A stretch of DNA of 64,000 nt from Mycobacteroides chelonae CCUG 47445 (GCF_001632805.1 NZ_CP007220.1:434001-498000); one strand, 5' to 3'. Numbered from the stretch's first letter, positions 46,990 to 57,240 are shown. Notes: a model not told the origin generated them from the letters alone. Program-made: numbers and translations.

Positions 46990-48021
46990 TTACGGCACCA
47001 CCAATATCTTGCAGTGGTGTCCCGGATCGCCGAGATCGGCAAATGCCGATCCGACATCTTCCAGACCTACCTCACCTGTAACGAGGTGCGCAACATCGAT
47101 CTCGCCGTGCGCGATTCGCCGTAGCGTCTCGGAGAACTCTGTCGGGTCATAGGCGAGTACGAATTGAAGCGCAACTTCCTTGGCGATCCCGAAGTAGGGG
47201 GTGATGGCATCGGGCTCCATGCAGACGCCCACAACCACCACCCGTGAGCTGTGCGGCGCATCCCTCAACACGGTGTTGAGAATGCCCGGCACACCGACGG
47301 CCTCGAAGATCACCGGCGCGCCCTTGCCGACTCGGGACCAGGCCTCGAAGGCGGGCTCGACGCCGGGGTCGACGATCTCGTGTGCTCCCATGCGCCGGGC
47401 AAGATCACGCCGCGCGGGGGAGTAGTCCGCGGCGACAACAGGCTCGATGCCGAGGTTATGCAGGGCCGCTATCACCGCAATGCCGACCGGGCCACACCCG
47501 ATGACGATCGCTCCAGTACCGGGTTGGATGCCCGATTTGTTGACGGCATGCAGACCGACCGCCATCGGTTCGGTGAGTGCGGCGTGCCGCGGGTCGAGGC
47601 CGTTGGGGATGGGTAGCAGCAGCTGAGCGCTCAACAGCATCTGCTCGGCGTAGCCGCCGAGTGTGCTGTTGCTATAGACGATGGGTTCGATTCCCTTGGC
47701 AGATAGCAAGATTGGAATTGAAGTCACAGCGGTCCCTGGCGCGGGGGCCTGCGTCCCCGGCCCAGCCTCGATCACTTCGGCGGCGAACTCATGTCCCATA
47801 AAGACATCGGCGCCCAGGTCGACGCCGTCGGTAAGGCTGGGCATGCCGGCCATCTGCTTGGACAGTTCGATGGCTTGCGCACCGTGCTTTGCGAAATGAA
47901 GGTCGGATCCGCAGATTCCGCATGCGGTGACCTTGACGAGTACCTGTCCTTCTCCGGGCACCGGGTCGGCCACATCGTCTCGATAGACCATCGCGCCGTT
48001 GCGCAGCACCGATGCTCGCAT
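46990..48021 (-). CDS. Zinc-dependent medium-chain alcohol dehydrogenase
   Basis: 343 residues. Catalytic zinc ligands are in CGICGSD, MGHEF and LTEPMAVG, and the Rossmann motif is VIGCGPVGIAV. The four-cysteine structural-zinc loop of classical ADHs is absent; instead there is a long loop (KQMAGMPSLTDGVDLGADVF) before the GHE. It is the last gene of a three-gene operon with an LLM oxidoreductase and EphA. ATG shares A with the LLM stop (TGATG); GTG one codon earlier is possible. The substrate is unknown. Confidence 0.88.
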   Translation of the reverse strand: MRASVLRNGAMVYRDDVADPVPGEGQVLVKVTACGICGSDLHFAKHGAQAIELSKQMAGMPSLTDGVDLGADVFMGHEFAAEVIEAGPGTQAPAPGTAVTSIPILLSAKGIEPIVYSNSTLGGYAEQMLLSAQLLLPIPNGLDPRHAALTEPMAVGLHAVNKSGIQPGTGAIVIGCGPVGIAVIAALHNLGIEPVVAADYSPARRDLARRMGAHEIVDPGVEPAFEAWSRVGKGAPVIFEAVGVPGILNTVLRDAPHSSRVVVVGVCMEPDAITPYFGIAKEVALQFVLAYDPTEFSETLRRIAHGEIDVAHLVTGEVGLEDVGSAFADLGDPGHHCKILVVP

Positions 48022-49214
48022 CACGCATGCCCTTTCTGTGCTCGGTCGTTCTGATGTTCGCCGATGGCCTTGGCGACGGCCTCGCCGGCACGGCCCAGGA
48101 GCTCGCCGCGCTTGGCCTGCGCCCAGTCGTGCGAGATCCTGGCGGCGGTGAGCTGTCCCGTAAAATGCGGAATCACCTTGCGGGCGAACAGTTCATAGGA
48201 TTTGAACGTGGCCTCCGGTGAAGCCCAATCGTGCCCCAGCATCAGGAATGTACCGAAGCCGCCCGACTTGTCGAGCAGGCCCTGGACGTAGTCGATGGCA
48301 TCGTCGGGAGTCCCGATGCAGCAGTTCCCTTCGTCCACATAGGCCTTGACGAACTCGCGTGGGTCCGCCTGCACGCCGTCTACTTCATTCGCAAGCGGCA
48401 GCACCCCGACGGCACCGAAGTAGTGTGCGTAGTCCGGCAGACCGTACGTACAGTCCTCGATGGCCTGCTCACGTGTTTCGGCGAGGTGCATGATGCCGAG
48501 CACCCGCCAGCTGGACCGATCTGGTTCGGGGTGGCCGTGGGCGGCCGCCTGTTCACGCACCACTTCCCAGGCGTTCTCCAATGCCGCGAATCCACCCGGG
48601 ATCGATGCTGACAAGGACAGCAGGCCGGCGCCGAGCTTTCCGGCCAGCCGCGGACCCGAAGGGGAAAACATCGCCGCGGTAAGGATTTCCGGATAGGGGT
48701 GGGTGTAGGGGCGCAGCTGCAGCTGTGCATCCCGCAAAGTGAACCAGGATGTTTCGCGGCTAATGCGCTCATCCGGTGCCGCGCGCAGCAGCGCCAGGAT
48801 CGCCTCCAGCGACTCCTCCTGCATCTGGCGCTGGTCGAGCGGGTCGATGCCCATCATGTACGCGTCCGTCGGCAGCGCACCGGGTCCGGTACCGAATATG
48901 ACACGGCCCCGGGTGATGTGGTCCAGCAGAATCCAGCGATCCACCACCATCAATGGATGGTGGTAGGGCAGTGACACCACCCCAGTGCCCAGCCTGATGT
49001 GCTTGGTGCGCTCGGCCGCAGCGGCAATGAAGACTTCGGGGCAGGAGATCAACTCGTAGCCGCCGGAGTGATGCTCACCAAACCAGGCCTCGTCATAACC
49101 CAGCCGATCCAGGGCAACCACCCGGTCTAGGTCGTACTCCAGTGCGGTGGTGGGGTTTTGGCCGACAGGATGAAACGGGGTGATGAAGGCACCGAATCGC
49201 AGTGGGGTGCTCAT
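48021..49214 (-). CDS. LLM-class flavin-dependent oxidoreductase (Rv3618-like)
   Basis: 397 residues of the bacterial luciferase fold: FGAFITPFHPVGQNP at the start, YDEAWFGEHHSGGYE (family EHH), LGTGVVSLPYHHPLMVVD, and FGTGPGALPTDAYMMG. It uses FMN or F420. M. tuberculosis Rv3618 lies beside ephA in the same order, which supports the identity. Coupled to ephA through ATGA, and to the dehydrogenase through TGATG. A monooxygenase, epoxide hydrolase and dehydrogenase together suggest stepwise oxidation of a lipid or xenobiotic. Confidence 0.9.
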   Translation of the reverse strand: MSTPLRFGAFITPFHPVGQNPTTALEYDLDRVVALDRLGYDEAWFGEHHSGGYELISCPEVFIAAAAERTKHIRLGTGVVSLPYHHPLMVVDRWILLDHITRGRVIFGTGPGALPTDAYMMGIDPLDQRQMQEESLEAILALLRAAPDERISRETSWFTLRDAQLQLRPYTHPYPEILTAAMFSPSGPRLAGKLGAGLLSLSASIPGGFAALENAWEVVREQAAAHGHPEPDRSSWRVLGIMHLAETREQAIEDCTYGLPDYAHYFGAVGVLPLANEVDGVQADPREFVKAYVDEGNCCIGTPDDAIDYVQGLLDKSGGFGTFLMLGHDWASPEATFKSYELFARKVIPHFTGQLTAARISHDWAQAKRGELLGRAGEAVAKAIGEHQNDRAQKGHA

Positions 49215-50176
49215 CGCGCAACCTGTTGCAGGAATTCCAGGAGCGCGGCATTGACCTCGTCGGGCCGCTCCTGCTGAATCCAGTGTCCAGCGCCATCGAT
49301 CAGGATGTCACCGCGGTTATCGGTGCGGTATTTCAGACTCCCCGCGTGGTCGGTGAAACCGAGAACAGGGTCGGCTGCGCCCGCGATGAACAAAGAGGGC
49401 ACAACGACATTGGCTCCGGCCAGGCGCTCGGTCAGCGCCCAGTTGCGATCGAAGTTCCGGTACCAGTTCAGCCCTCCAGTGAACCCCGTGCGGGTGAATT
49501 CCGCGACGTAATGGTCCAGTTCGGTCTGGCTCAGCCATCCGGGAAGCTCGCCGGGATCGGACATGCGCTCGATGAATCCGGCCGGGCCGGGTGCGATCAT
49601 CGTGGCGCCGTCGGTGTGGGCCATGCCTATCAGCATGCGGCGCATCGTGGCGGTGGGATCACGGCTGAGATCGACGTCTGCGACCCCCGGCTCCTGGAAG
49701 TACAGGATGTAGAAGAAGTTGTCGCCGAACAGCTTTTTCCACGCCTGGGTAGGAGCCACCTGGCTACGCCGGGTGAAGGGGACCGACAGCCCGACGACAC
49801 CTTCGACGCGTTCAGGGACAGCGAGTGCGGTATGCCAGGTGACGACGGCGCCCCAGTCGTGCCCGATGAAGGTCGCCTTGCCGGCGCCCACCTCATCCAG
49901 GATGCCCAGCAGGTCATCGGACAGCGCTTCGATGTTGTAGTCGTCGATGTGCGCTGGTGAACTCGACCTGCCATAACCCCGCTGGTCGGGGGCGATCACG
50001 TGATATCCAGCGGCGGCGAGTGCCGGAATCTGGTGGCGCCAGGAGTAGGCCAACTCAGGGAAGCCATGGGCCAGAACGACTACGGGCTGGCCCTGCTCAC
50101 CCGCCTCGACGATGCGCAGGTGCACGCCGTTCGTGGCGATGTCACGTTCCCGGATATCCACAGCGGCATCGGTCAT
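49211..50176 (-). CDS. ephA: Epoxide hydrolase EphA
   Basis: 321 residues, an alpha/beta hydrolase with the epoxide-hydrolase oxyanion motif HGFPE (residues 37-41), the nucleophile in FIGHDWGAVV (Asp107), lid tyrosines in the central region, and a C-terminal GAGHWIQQERPDEV giving the catalytic His. It opens epoxides to diols. Orthologue of Rv3617. First gene of the ephA-LLM-ADH operon on this strand, with a 271-base upstream gap that contains a small palindrome. Confidence 0.9.
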   Translation of the reverse strand: MTDAAVDIRERDIATNGVHLRIVEAGEQGQPVVVLAHGFPELAYSWRHQIPALAAAGYHVIAPDQRGYGRSSSPAHIDDYNIEALSDDLLGILDEVGAGKATFIGHDWGAVVTWHTALAVPERVEGVVGLSVPFTRRSQVAPTQAWKKLFGDNFFYILYFQEPGVADVDLSRDPTATMRRMLIGMAHTDGATMIAPGPAGFIERMSDPGELPGWLSQTELDHYVAEFTRTGFTGGLNWYRNFDRNWALTERLAGANVVVPSLFIAGAADPVLGFTDHAGSLKYRTDNRGDILIDGAGHWIQQERPDEVNAALLEFLQQVAR

Positions 50177-50360
50177 CAGCGCATTCTCACCTTCTGAGGG
50201 TGGCCAACAGCGTTGTTGTCGCTTCTTCGCCGTGCGGGCTCGTCAGCGTCGTGATTGCCACTAAACCACAACACGCAATCGGCGACCAGGACGCTGATCG
50301 TGGTCACATCGGAGTGACCGAGGGCGCTCGGCTCCGAACCCATGTTGTGTACGCGGGTAT

Positions 50361-50373
50361 TCTAAATATTAGA
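50361..50373 (-). promoter_or_regulatory. Palindrome in the gap upstream of ephA
   Basis: TCTAA-ATA-TTAGA is an AT-rich palindrome about 185 bases before the ephA start, and a smaller inverted repeat (GGTCAC/GTGACC, 50302-50319) lies nearer the gene. AT-rich palindromes stand out in this GC-rich DNA and may be regulator sites. Nothing else is recognised in 50177-50447. Confidence 0.35.
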
Positions 50374-50447
50374 CATTCTGGTGATTTTGTCCGCTAATGA
50401 TCTGCCGCGGGTCGTGGGTGGGTGAATCGTGTTGATTTGGTGGCGAT

Positions 50448-51266
50448 TCAGGCCGCGAGAGGGCCCGCGGCGAGGATGCGCTCGTAGTTCCAGGGTGTCG
50501 GTGGCTTGATGGAAGGCGGTGTCCATTCGGTGGTCCACCTACCCTGCGGATGCGCCACCTCGACCGGGCTCACCCCCAGGGCCGACTGGGCCTCGCGATA
50601 GGGCAACTCGAGTAGCTCCTCCCAGGGCGCGGCCATCAGCAGGTCGGCACGACGGCCACGCTCCACCGCCTGGCGGTAGTAGCGGAGTTTGAACGGTGCT
50701 GAGGCACCCGGAAGGGTGAGGGCGCCGAACATCCCGAGCTTCTTCAGCGGTCCTGCGGGTTCCATTTGTCCGCAATGGAATCCGATGTTGGCCATTTCGC
50801 CGGCGACGTCGGGACCGTAACCGCCGATGGTGTGGAACATGTCATGAAGGGCGGTACCCCTGATGATCATGTAGTAGAAGTCTTCGTCCCAGTTGTTCTT
50901 CTCGGCGATCGGCCTGATGATGTTCGCTTCGCCGAAGACGCCTGCGTCGAGTTTGTTGGTGTTCAGGAACGACAGGTAGGCGTGCCCCAGGCTGCCGAAT
51001 GGCAGGGAATTCAGATACTCCACATCGTTGAGTACGGCGAGCAGGTCTGGCTTGTTTTTGAACAGTTTTCGGCCATTCGGATGGGCCCGCACCTGATAGT
51101 AGGAACGCGCGAAGACCGGCGCCTCCATGCCGAGGAACGCCTCATAGATGTCGCCGTGGTACTTGGCATCAATCAGCATGCGCCAAGCCCTCAGCCAGGG
51201 TGTCCATGTTGTGCGGTCTGGTACTGCACCGCCGGGATTAGAGTATTTGGCCAGGTCGGTTTGCAT
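50448..51266 (-). CDS. COQ4-family protein
   Basis: 272 residues. The family's metal motif HDxxH-x11-E is exact: LHDMFHTIGGYGPDVAGE. The flanking YLNSLPFGSLGHAYLSFL and the LPGASAPFKLRYYRQAVERG region also fit COQ4. In mitochondria and some bacteria COQ4 works in ubiquinone synthesis (recently shown to remove the ring C1 carboxyl oxidatively). Mycobacteria use menaquinone, so another substrate is likely here. Divergent from a TetR gene, which probably controls it. Confidence 0.85.
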   Translation of the reverse strand: MQTDLAKYSNPGGAVPDRTTWTPWLRAWRMLIDAKYHGDIYEAFLGMEAPVFARSYYQVRAHPNGRKLFKNKPDLLAVLNDVEYLNSLPFGSLGHAYLSFLNTNKLDAGVFGEANIIRPIAEKNNWDEDFYYMIIRGTALHDMFHTIGGYGPDVAGEMANIGFHCGQMEPAGPLKKLGMFGALTLPGASAPFKLRYYRQAVERGRRADLLMAAPWEELLELPYREAQSALGVSPVEVAHPQGRWTTEWTPPSIKPPTPWNYERILAAGPLAA

Positions 51267-51328
51267 GCGATCAATAATAGGCAGATCTATAGAAGTGTCA
51301 ATATATTACCTGAGGAGGCGGCTGCGGG

Positions 51329-51991
51329 GTGGCTCGTAAGAGTGAGGGCGTGAGCAAGGGTCCACGTGGACGCGGTAGACCGCCGGGTGGCGGTAATACC
51401 GCCCAGCAGGCGCAGGCGCAGCTCCTTGATGCTGCGGAGCGGCTGTTCATCGAGCGCGGATACGGCGCATCCACGATGGAAGCCATTGCGCGGGAAGCCG
51501 GATACAGCCGAGCCGTGGTGTATCGGCATTTCCGGAACCGGGACGATCTGATGGATGCTTTGGTGGTCCGCGCGACGATGAGCGAGATCACCAACATGAT
51601 CGGTCGTCTTATCGTGCTCAAGGACCTGGCCGAGATCATCCCGGAATCGATGGTGATCGTTTCCGTGGAGGTCGGCGCCAATCCGCTACTGCGCGTGCTG
51701 GCCGACCGCGATGATCGCGGCACGGTCGCCTCGTTGATTGTCAACGCACCCAATCTCATCGACCTGTTGACCTCGTTATACGCGGGTGTGTTCAGTACCC
51801 GGATGGCGGAGGTGCGGCAGGGGGTACGGCCCGAGGACGCTGCGCGGTACGTGTTGTCGGTGGCGCTGTCGCTGCTCCTCGGGCTGATCCCGGGAACCGA
51901 TAACCCGGAGCAGGTTCGCCGCTACGTCAGGGTTTTCGTGCTGCCCACGTTGCTTGCCAACCCTCCGGCGCCCGAGGCCGTGTTCGTCTAG
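51329..51991 (+). CDS. TetR-family regulator
   Basis: 220 residues with a basic, glycine-rich leader (GPRGRGRPPGGGN, able to contact the DNA minor groove), then the HTH (AAERLFIERGYGASTMEAIAREAGYSRAVVYRHFRNRDDLMDAL) and an all-helical ligand domain. It likely represses the divergent COQ4 gene; the 62-base gap between them is AT-rich (around AATATATTACC). Start GTG 51329 has GAGGAG ten bases upstream. The stop overlaps the convergent VWA gene at CTAG. Confidence 0.9.
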   Translation: MARKSEGVSKGPRGRGRPPGGGNTAQQAQAQLLDAAERLFIERGYGASTMEAIAREAGYSRAVVYRHFRNRDDLMDALVVRATMSEITNMIGRLIVLKDLAEIIPESMVIVSVEVGANPLLRVLADRDDRGTVASLIVNAPNLIDLLTSLYAGVFSTRMAEVRQGVRPEDAARYVLSVALSLLLGLIPGTDNPEQVRRYVRVFVLPTLLANPPAPEAVFV

Positions 51992-53631
51992 CGGGCAGCG
52001 GTGCGAGCCCTGATGAGATCGATGACAATGTTGGGGATCTCGTCCGCGCTGCGTGCGACGCGGCTGCCCCCTCCCGGGGTGGCATCCGAAATCTGTTTAA
52101 GGACAGCGGCATCGGCATCCTCTGTGATGCCGAGGGTGATGAGCACGACGGGGCGTGCGGGGTCTTGCTCTTTCTTCAATGTTGCGAGCAATTGGTCCAA
52201 GGAAATGCCGTTCGGATCCTCATTCGCGCCATCGGTGATGATCACCACGCTGTTGACGTAGTGCGGGTCGTATGTCGACTGGACCTTGCGGAACGCCGCG
52301 AGTGTGGTGTCGTACAAGCCGGTTCCACCGCCGACGAGGGTGTCTAGGCCGTGGCCCTCATCCGCCAGAAGCTGACGTTGAGTCCTATCGCCCACCTTCT
52401 CGCCGAGCGTGCGGATGGGCAGCAGGTCTTTCCAGTCCTGCCCCGGCCCGCCCTTGTCGATCGAGAAGGCCCACAGGCCGATCTGTGCGTTCTCGGGAAA
52501 CAGCGGAAGCCCATTGTCGATAGCCTGGCTCAACAGACCGACACGGGTGGTCTGCCCGGCGGAGAACTTCATCGAGCCGGAGACATCGAGAACGGCAAGC
52601 ATTCGAGAAGGCAAGGCCAACACCGCGTATCGGCGCATCGCGGTATCGAACGCGGTCAGGTCGTTCACGGTGAGTGTCTCGATCGTGCCCAACCCCCTGC
52701 CCGCCAGCGGCGCGAAGTCTGGTCCACGGAATCCCGCACCCGTCAAGGCATCTGCACCGTTGCTGCCGGTCAGACGCTCTGCAAGAGCTTCCCCAGCCTG
52801 TTTGGCCTTGGCATGTCGATCATTGGCGGCTTCGGTCACCGCTATCGGATAGTTCAGGGCCGGAGCGCCCGTCGCGGGAACGACGGCGGTGAGCTTTGTG
52901 TCCGGATGTTTGGTGTTGAAGTCGATGAGCTGTTGTTCGGTGGAGACCGCCAGGCCGCCCGTCTTGGCCACCTCGCCCAGGCGTTCTTCGGCGCTGCTCT
53001 GCTTGGTGTTGGTCAGCTGTGACTGCGCGATAGGCACGAGTGCGGCCGTGATGGCGTTGGGATCACTCTTTCCCTGCTCTGCCTCGGCGAGTGCGCCCAT
53101 CACCGGGCCTGCCGCCACGGTGTCTTCGAGTGGATTACCAATCCGCAGGGCGGGCTGCTTCAACACGCTCAGCCAGGAGTCGAAGGTCGGCGTCTCGCCC
53201 TGTTTGGCGGCCACCACAACGGGGGTCCTGGCCACCGACTGGCTCGCCGAATCCAATGGGGACCCGGTGGCGCGCATCTGCCTCGCCAGCCAGGTGGACG
53301 AATCGGGGAGCCACAATGCGGGCGCACCTCCGGGCTTGCCGAGCGCCGCTGCTGTTGCCGCGGAGGGTTTAGCCTCCACGGTGAGTTTTGTGCAGCCGAG
53401 TTCTTTGGCGCTCGCGCCGTCAATCGCCTTGGAGACGGCTGCCGCGATGGCGGGGTCGGTGGCCACCGTGAAGGAGGCGACGTCTGCGCATCGTCCGGAG
53501 AATTTCTTGTATGCGAAAAACCCGAGCCCGCCGAGCAGGATGGCGACTACCGCCAGTGCGATCCACTTGGGCAGACTCGTGCGGCCCGACTGTTGTCTTC
53601 TCCGATTGCGTTCACTGTGGCGACCAGGCAT
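51988..53631 (-). CDS. Substrate-binding-like plus von Willebrand A domain membrane-anchored protein
   Basis: 547 residues. A basic cytosolic start, one membrane helix (WIALAVVAILLGGLGFFAY, 23-41), a periplasmic-binding-protein-like domain (from ASFTVATDPAIAAAV through YPIAVTEAAND), then a VWA domain with the MIDAS start MLAVLDVSGSMKF (D-x-S-x-S) and the later VVIITDGANEDPNG. The combination is found in actinobacterial proteins of unknown role, thought to bind a ligand or protein outside the membrane. Ends at CTAG shared with the TetR gene. Confidence 0.85.
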   Translation of the reverse strand: MPGRHSERNRRRQQSGRTSLPKWIALAVVAILLGGLGFFAYKKFSGRCADVASFTVATDPAIAAAVSKAIDGASAKELGCTKLTVEAKPSAATAAALGKPGGAPALWLPDSSTWLARQMRATGSPLDSASQSVARTPVVVAAKQGETPTFDSWLSVLKQPALRIGNPLEDTVAAGPVMGALAEAEQGKSDPNAITAALVPIAQSQLTNTKQSSAEERLGEVAKTGGLAVSTEQQLIDFNTKHPDTKLTAVVPATGAPALNYPIAVTEAANDRHAKAKQAGEALAERLTGSNGADALTGAGFRGPDFAPLAGRGLGTIETLTVNDLTAFDTAMRRYAVLALPSRMLAVLDVSGSMKFSAGQTTRVGLLSQAIDNGLPLFPENAQIGLWAFSIDKGGPGQDWKDLLPIRTLGEKVGDRTQRQLLADEGHGLDTLVGGGTGLYDTTLAAFRKVQSTYDPHYVNSVVIITDGANEDPNGISLDQLLATLKKEQDPARPVVLITLGITEDADAAVLKQISDATPGGGSRVARSADEIPNIVIDLIRARTAAR

Positions 53632-53762
53632 GACTGGACCTCTTCGTTCTCGGCCGCACGCAGGCCTGGTGCCCGCGTCGTGAGGCTCGGGCGGATAGTA
53701 CCGTGAACAAGATCACGCTCTGGTGGCCTGAGCAGGCACTTGACGGGTGTGAAAGGGGGAAG

Positions 53763-54191
53763 ATGCGGGTATTGGTGGGGGTGATGTTCTGTGCCCTGTT
53801 AGCTGGGTGTTCGGTATTCACATTCGGTGATGACCCGGTCGAGGTACCGCTCGCCGAGGCCGAGGCGTTCGGGCGGATTGACGTCCCGAACGGTGTCGCG
53901 GTCCTGAAAGTGAGGAGAACGCACTTCCAGGACACGCTCTATGCGGTGGTGCTGCGGGCCACGGCACGGGATGTGGACATGATGTTGCGGAATTCGAAGT
54001 TCACCGAGCCGTTCCGCCCCGTGCAGAACCCGGCGACCCTCACGGTGATCGCAGGTCCTCCGTTGTCGGGCGCCACGAACGTCAAAGAGGCCCAAGACCA
54101 TGTGGAGAAGCCATGGGTTTATCGCACCATCGTCCAAGACGTCAGGTCACCCGATGAGGTCTACCTGCATATCAGCCTGTTCAACACCTAG
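53763..54191 (+). CDS. Small lipoprotein of unknown function
   Basis: 142 residues. ATG 53763 gives a good signal peptide, RVLVGVMFCALLAGC, with the lipobox LAGC, so the mature protein is anchored outside the membrane. The mature domain is a mixed alpha/beta sequence with no recognised family. A purine-rich AAAGGGGGA precedes the start. The reading frame is open for 20 more codons, but that extension would hide the signal peptide. Lies upstream of ftsH; a promoter for ftsH probably lies in the 162-base gap that follows. Confidence 0.75.
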   Translation: MRVLVGVMFCALLAGCSVFTFGDDPVEVPLAEAEAFGRIDVPNGVAVLKVRRTHFQDTLYAVVLRATARDVDMMLRNSKFTEPFRPVQNPATLTVIAGPPLSGATNVKEAQDHVEKPWVYRTIVQDVRSPDEVYLHISLFNT

Positions 54192-54353
54192 CCCCCTCTT
54201 TGAGCCCGGGGACTACCTCCGTTTTCTCCCTCGGCGTAGTGCGCGCCACAGATGCGAACATGCAGGTGAGGTAGCCTGAGAGTTCATTACGTATGCCTAT
54301 GGCCTGCCCCATGACGACGGAAGGACCGGGCCGCTGACCGCGGCCGACGCTGT

Positions 54354-56624
54354 ATGAACCGGACAAACGTGTTTCGCACCCTGGGCGTCATCGTGGTGGT
54401 GCTGCTGCTGGGGTGGTCGTTCTTCTACTTCGGCGACGACACCCGCGGTTACAAACCCGTGGACACCACGGTCGCGATCAAGCAGATCGACACCGACAAC
54501 GTCAAGAGCGCTCGCATTGACGACCGTGAGCAGCAGCTGCGGCTGGACCTCAAGTCCGGCAACGGTGATACCGAGGGCAAGGACAAGGTCATCACCAAGT
54601 ACCCGACCGGGTACGGAGTGCCGCTGCTGGAGAAGCTGAACGGCAAGGGTGCGGCCGTCAGCACGACGGTGAACCAGGGCAGCATCCTGGGATCGCTGCT
54701 GCTGTACTTGCTGCCGGTGATCCTGCTGGTGGTGTTGTTCTTCGCGTTCAGCCGCATGCAGTCCGGTGGTCGCGGCATGGGCTTCGGTTTCGGTAAGTCA
54801 CGGGCCAAGCAGCTGTCCAAAGACATGCCGAAGACCACCTTCGCCGACGTGGCCGGGGTCGACGAGGCCGTGGAAGAGCTCTACGAGATCAAGGACTTCC
54901 TGCAGAACCCGTCGCGGTATCAGGCGCTTGGGGCGAAAATCCCGCGTGGTGTGCTGCTCTACGGCCCGCCGGGTACCGGTAAGACGCTGCTGGCGCGCGC
55001 GGTCGCTGGCGAGGCCGGAGTGCCGTTCTTCACCATCTCCGGTTCCGATTTCGTGGAAATGTTTGTGGGCGTTGGTGCTTCGCGCGTTCGCGACCTGTTT
55101 GAGCAGGCCAAGCAGAACAGCCCCTGCATCATCTTCGTCGACGAGATCGACGCCGTGGGCCGACAGCGCGGTGCGGGCCTGGGCGGCGGTCACGACGAGC
55201 GCGAGCAGACCCTCAACCAGCTACTGGTCGAGATGGACGGCTTCGGCGACCGGCAGGGCGTCATCCTCATTGCCGCGACCAACCGGCCCGACATCCTCGA
55301 TCCGGCGCTGCTGCGCCCCGGTCGTTTTGACCGGCAGATCCCGGTGTCGAGCCCCGATCTGGCCGGCCGCAAGGCCGTGCTCAAGGTCCACTCGGCGGGC
55401 AAGCCGTTCGGCCCCGATGTCGACTTCGACGGGCTGGCCAAGCGCACCGTGGGTATGTCCGGTGCCGACCTGGCCAACGTCATCAACGAGGCCGCGCTGC
55501 TTACCGCACGTGAGAACGGCACCGTCATCACGGCCGCGGCGCTGGAGGAGTCCGTCGACCGGGTTGTGGGCGGTCCGCGGCGCAAGGGCCGCATCATCAG
55601 CGAGCACGAAAAGAAGATCACTGCCTATCACGAGGCCGGGCACACCCTGGCGGCGTGGGCGATGCCCGATATCGAGCGGGTGTACAAGGTCACCATCCTG
55701 GCGCGCGGGCGTACCGGCGGGCATGCCATCGCGGTGCCCGAGGACGACAAGGGTCTGGCCACCAGGTCCGAGATGATCGCGCAGCTGGTGTTCGCCATGG
55801 GCGGTCGTGCCGCCGAGGAGCTCGTGTTCCGCGAGCCGACCACCGGCGCGGTGTCCGATATCGAGCAGGCCACCAAGAAGGCTCGCGCCATGGTCACCGA
55901 GTTCGGCATGAGCGCCAAGCTCGGAGCCGTGCGCTACGGCACCGAACACGGCGACCCGTTCCTGGGGCGGACCATGGGCACGCAGCCGGATTACTCCCAC
56001 GAGGTCGCTCGCGAAATCGATGAGGAGGTACGCAATCTCATCGAAGCCGCGCACACCGAGGCGTGGGCGATCCTCACCGAGTACCGAGATGTGCTGGACA
56101 CGCTGGCCGGTGAGCTGCTGGAGAAGGAAACCGTGGTCCGCAAGGATCTCGAGGAGATCTTCAAGGACGTGCAGCGTCGCCCGCGATTGACCATGTTCGA
56201 CGACTTCGGAGGCCGGATTCCGTCCGATAAGCCCCCCATCAAGACCCCGGGGGAGCTCGCCATCGAACGTGGTGAACCCTGGCCTCCTCCGGTCCCCGAG
56301 CCTGCGTTCAAGAAGGCCATCGCCGAGCAGGCGGCTGCGGCCGTGCCCGCGAATGGGGTGCAGTCTGCGCCGAATGGTCAAGGCGGTCAACCGGTTCCGC
56401 CTGGAAGCCATCCGGGTCAGCCCTCGGGTACCAACTACGGTGCACCCGCGGGCTGGTATGCACCCGGCTGGCCGCCACAGGGGCAGCCTCCGTACCCGCA
56501 GCCGGGTTATCCACCGCAGGGACACGCCCCGTACCCACCGCATGTCCAGCAGCCCTACCCGTATCCCGTGCCGACTCCGCATCAGCAGCCGGCTCCGGAT
56601 GAGGGCAGTGAGAGCAAGAGCTGA
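54354..56624 (+). CDS. ftsH: ATP-dependent zinc metalloprotease FtsH
   Basis: 756 residues. Two membrane helices flank a ~75-residue periplasmic loop (N-terminal 130). The AAA domain has Walker A GPPGTGKT (about 204-211), Walker B IIFVDEID and the second-region [19 protein letters not shown]; the zinc site HEAGH is at about 426-430, with the third ligand in the [13 protein letters not shown] region. The last 110 residues are a proline/glutamine/tyrosine-rich tail ([19 protein letters not shown]), as in mycobacterial FtsH. Membrane protein quality control, orthologue of Rv3610c. It begins the ftsH-fol operon. Confidence 0.96.
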   Translation: MNRTNVFRTLGVIVVVLLLGWSFFYFGDDTRGYKPVDTTVAIKQIDTDNVKSARIDDREQQLRLDLKSGNGDTEGKDKVITKYPTGYGVPLLEKLNGKGAAVSTTVNQGSILGSLLLYLLPVILLVVLFFAFSRMQSGGRGMGFGFGKSRAKQLSKDMPKTTFADVAGVDEAVEELYEIKDFLQNPSRYQALGAKIPRGVLLYGPPGTGKTLLARAVAGEAGVPFFTISGSDFVEMFVGVGASRVRDLFEQAKQNSPCIIFVDEIDAVGRQRGAGLGGGHDEREQTLNQLLVEMDGFGDRQGVILIAATNRPDILDPALLRPGRFDRQIPVSSPDLAGRKAVLKVHSAGKPFGPDVDFDGLAKRTVGMSGADLANVINEAALLTARENGTVITAAALEESVDRVVGGPRRKGRIISEHEKKITAYHEAGHTLAAWAMPDIERVYKVTILARGRTGGHAIAVPEDDKGLATRSEMIAQLVFAMGGRAAEELVFREPTTGAVSDIEQATKKARAMVTEFGMSAKLGAVRYGTEHGDPFLGRTMGTQPDYSHEVAREIDEEVRNLIEAAHTEAWAILTEYRDVLDTLAGELLEKETVVRKDLEEIFKDVQRRPRLTMFDDFGGRIPSDKPPIKTPGELAIERGEPWPPPVPEPAFKKAIAEQAAAAVPANGVQSAPNGQGGQPVPPGSHPGQPSGTNYGAPAGWYAPGWPPQGQPPYPQPGYPPQGHAPYPPHVQQPYPYPVPTPHQQPAPDEGSESKS

Positions 56625-56625
56625 T

Positions 56626-57240
56626 ATGAACTCGCCCGAGACGGCCGAGCGCAACGGCCAGCCGGCTGGTCACGTCTTCGACCAGGCACGTGCCGAGGCT
56701 GCGGTCCGCGAACTGCTCTTAGCGGTCGGTGAGGACCCGGACCGACATGGGCTGGTGGATACGCCCGCCCGCGTGGCGCGCGCGTACAAGGAGATATTTG
56801 CCGGTCTCTACACCGATCCGGATACGGTGTTGAACACCACCTTTGACGAACAGCACGACGAGTTGGTGCTGGTGAAATCGATACCGATGTACTCGACATG
56901 TGAACACCACTTGGTGTCGTTTCACGGTGTTGCACATGTGGGGTACATCCCCGGCAAGCATGGTCGGGTTACCGGACTATCGAAAATCGCTCGGCTGGTT
57001 GATCTTTACGCAAAACGGCCTCAAGTGCAGGAGCGGTTGACGGCGCAGATCGCCGACGCGTTGGTGCGCAAGTTGGAGCCGCGCGGAGTGATCGTCGTGG
57101 TCGAAGCCGAGCACTTGTGTATGGCCATGCGCGGCGTGCGCAAGCCCGGAGCGACAACAACCACCTCTGCGGTGCGCGGCCAGTTCAAGAGTGACGCCGC
57201 TTCGCGGGCCGAGGTTCTCGACCTGATGATGAGGGCATGA
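56626..57240 (+). CDS. folE: GTP cyclohydrolase I
   Basis: 204 residues, orthologue of Rv3609c. Zinc ligands are in YSTCEHHL and [10 protein letters not shown] (Cys, His, Cys), and the active-site region [17 protein letters not shown] is canonical. It converts GTP to dihydroneopterin triphosphate, the first step of folate synthesis. ATG starts one base after the ftsH stop; the frame continues upstream inside ftsH and is not used. The stop overlaps folP by ATGA. Confidence 0.96.
   Translation: MNSPETAERNGQPAGHVFDQARAEAAVRELLLAVGEDPDRHGLVDTPARVARAYKEIFAGLYTDPDTVLNTTFDEQHDELVLVKSIPMYSTCEHHLVSFHGVAHVGYIPGKHGRVTGLSKIARLVDLYAKRPQVQERLTAQIADALVRKLEPRGVIVVVEAEHLCMAMRGVRKPGATTTTSAVRGQFKSDAASRAEVLDLMMRA

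Noticed and set aside
54192..54353. Terminator after the small lipoprotein gene
   Set aside because: Only a short CCCC/GGGG pairing is possible near 54192-54212, with no extended stem or T tract.
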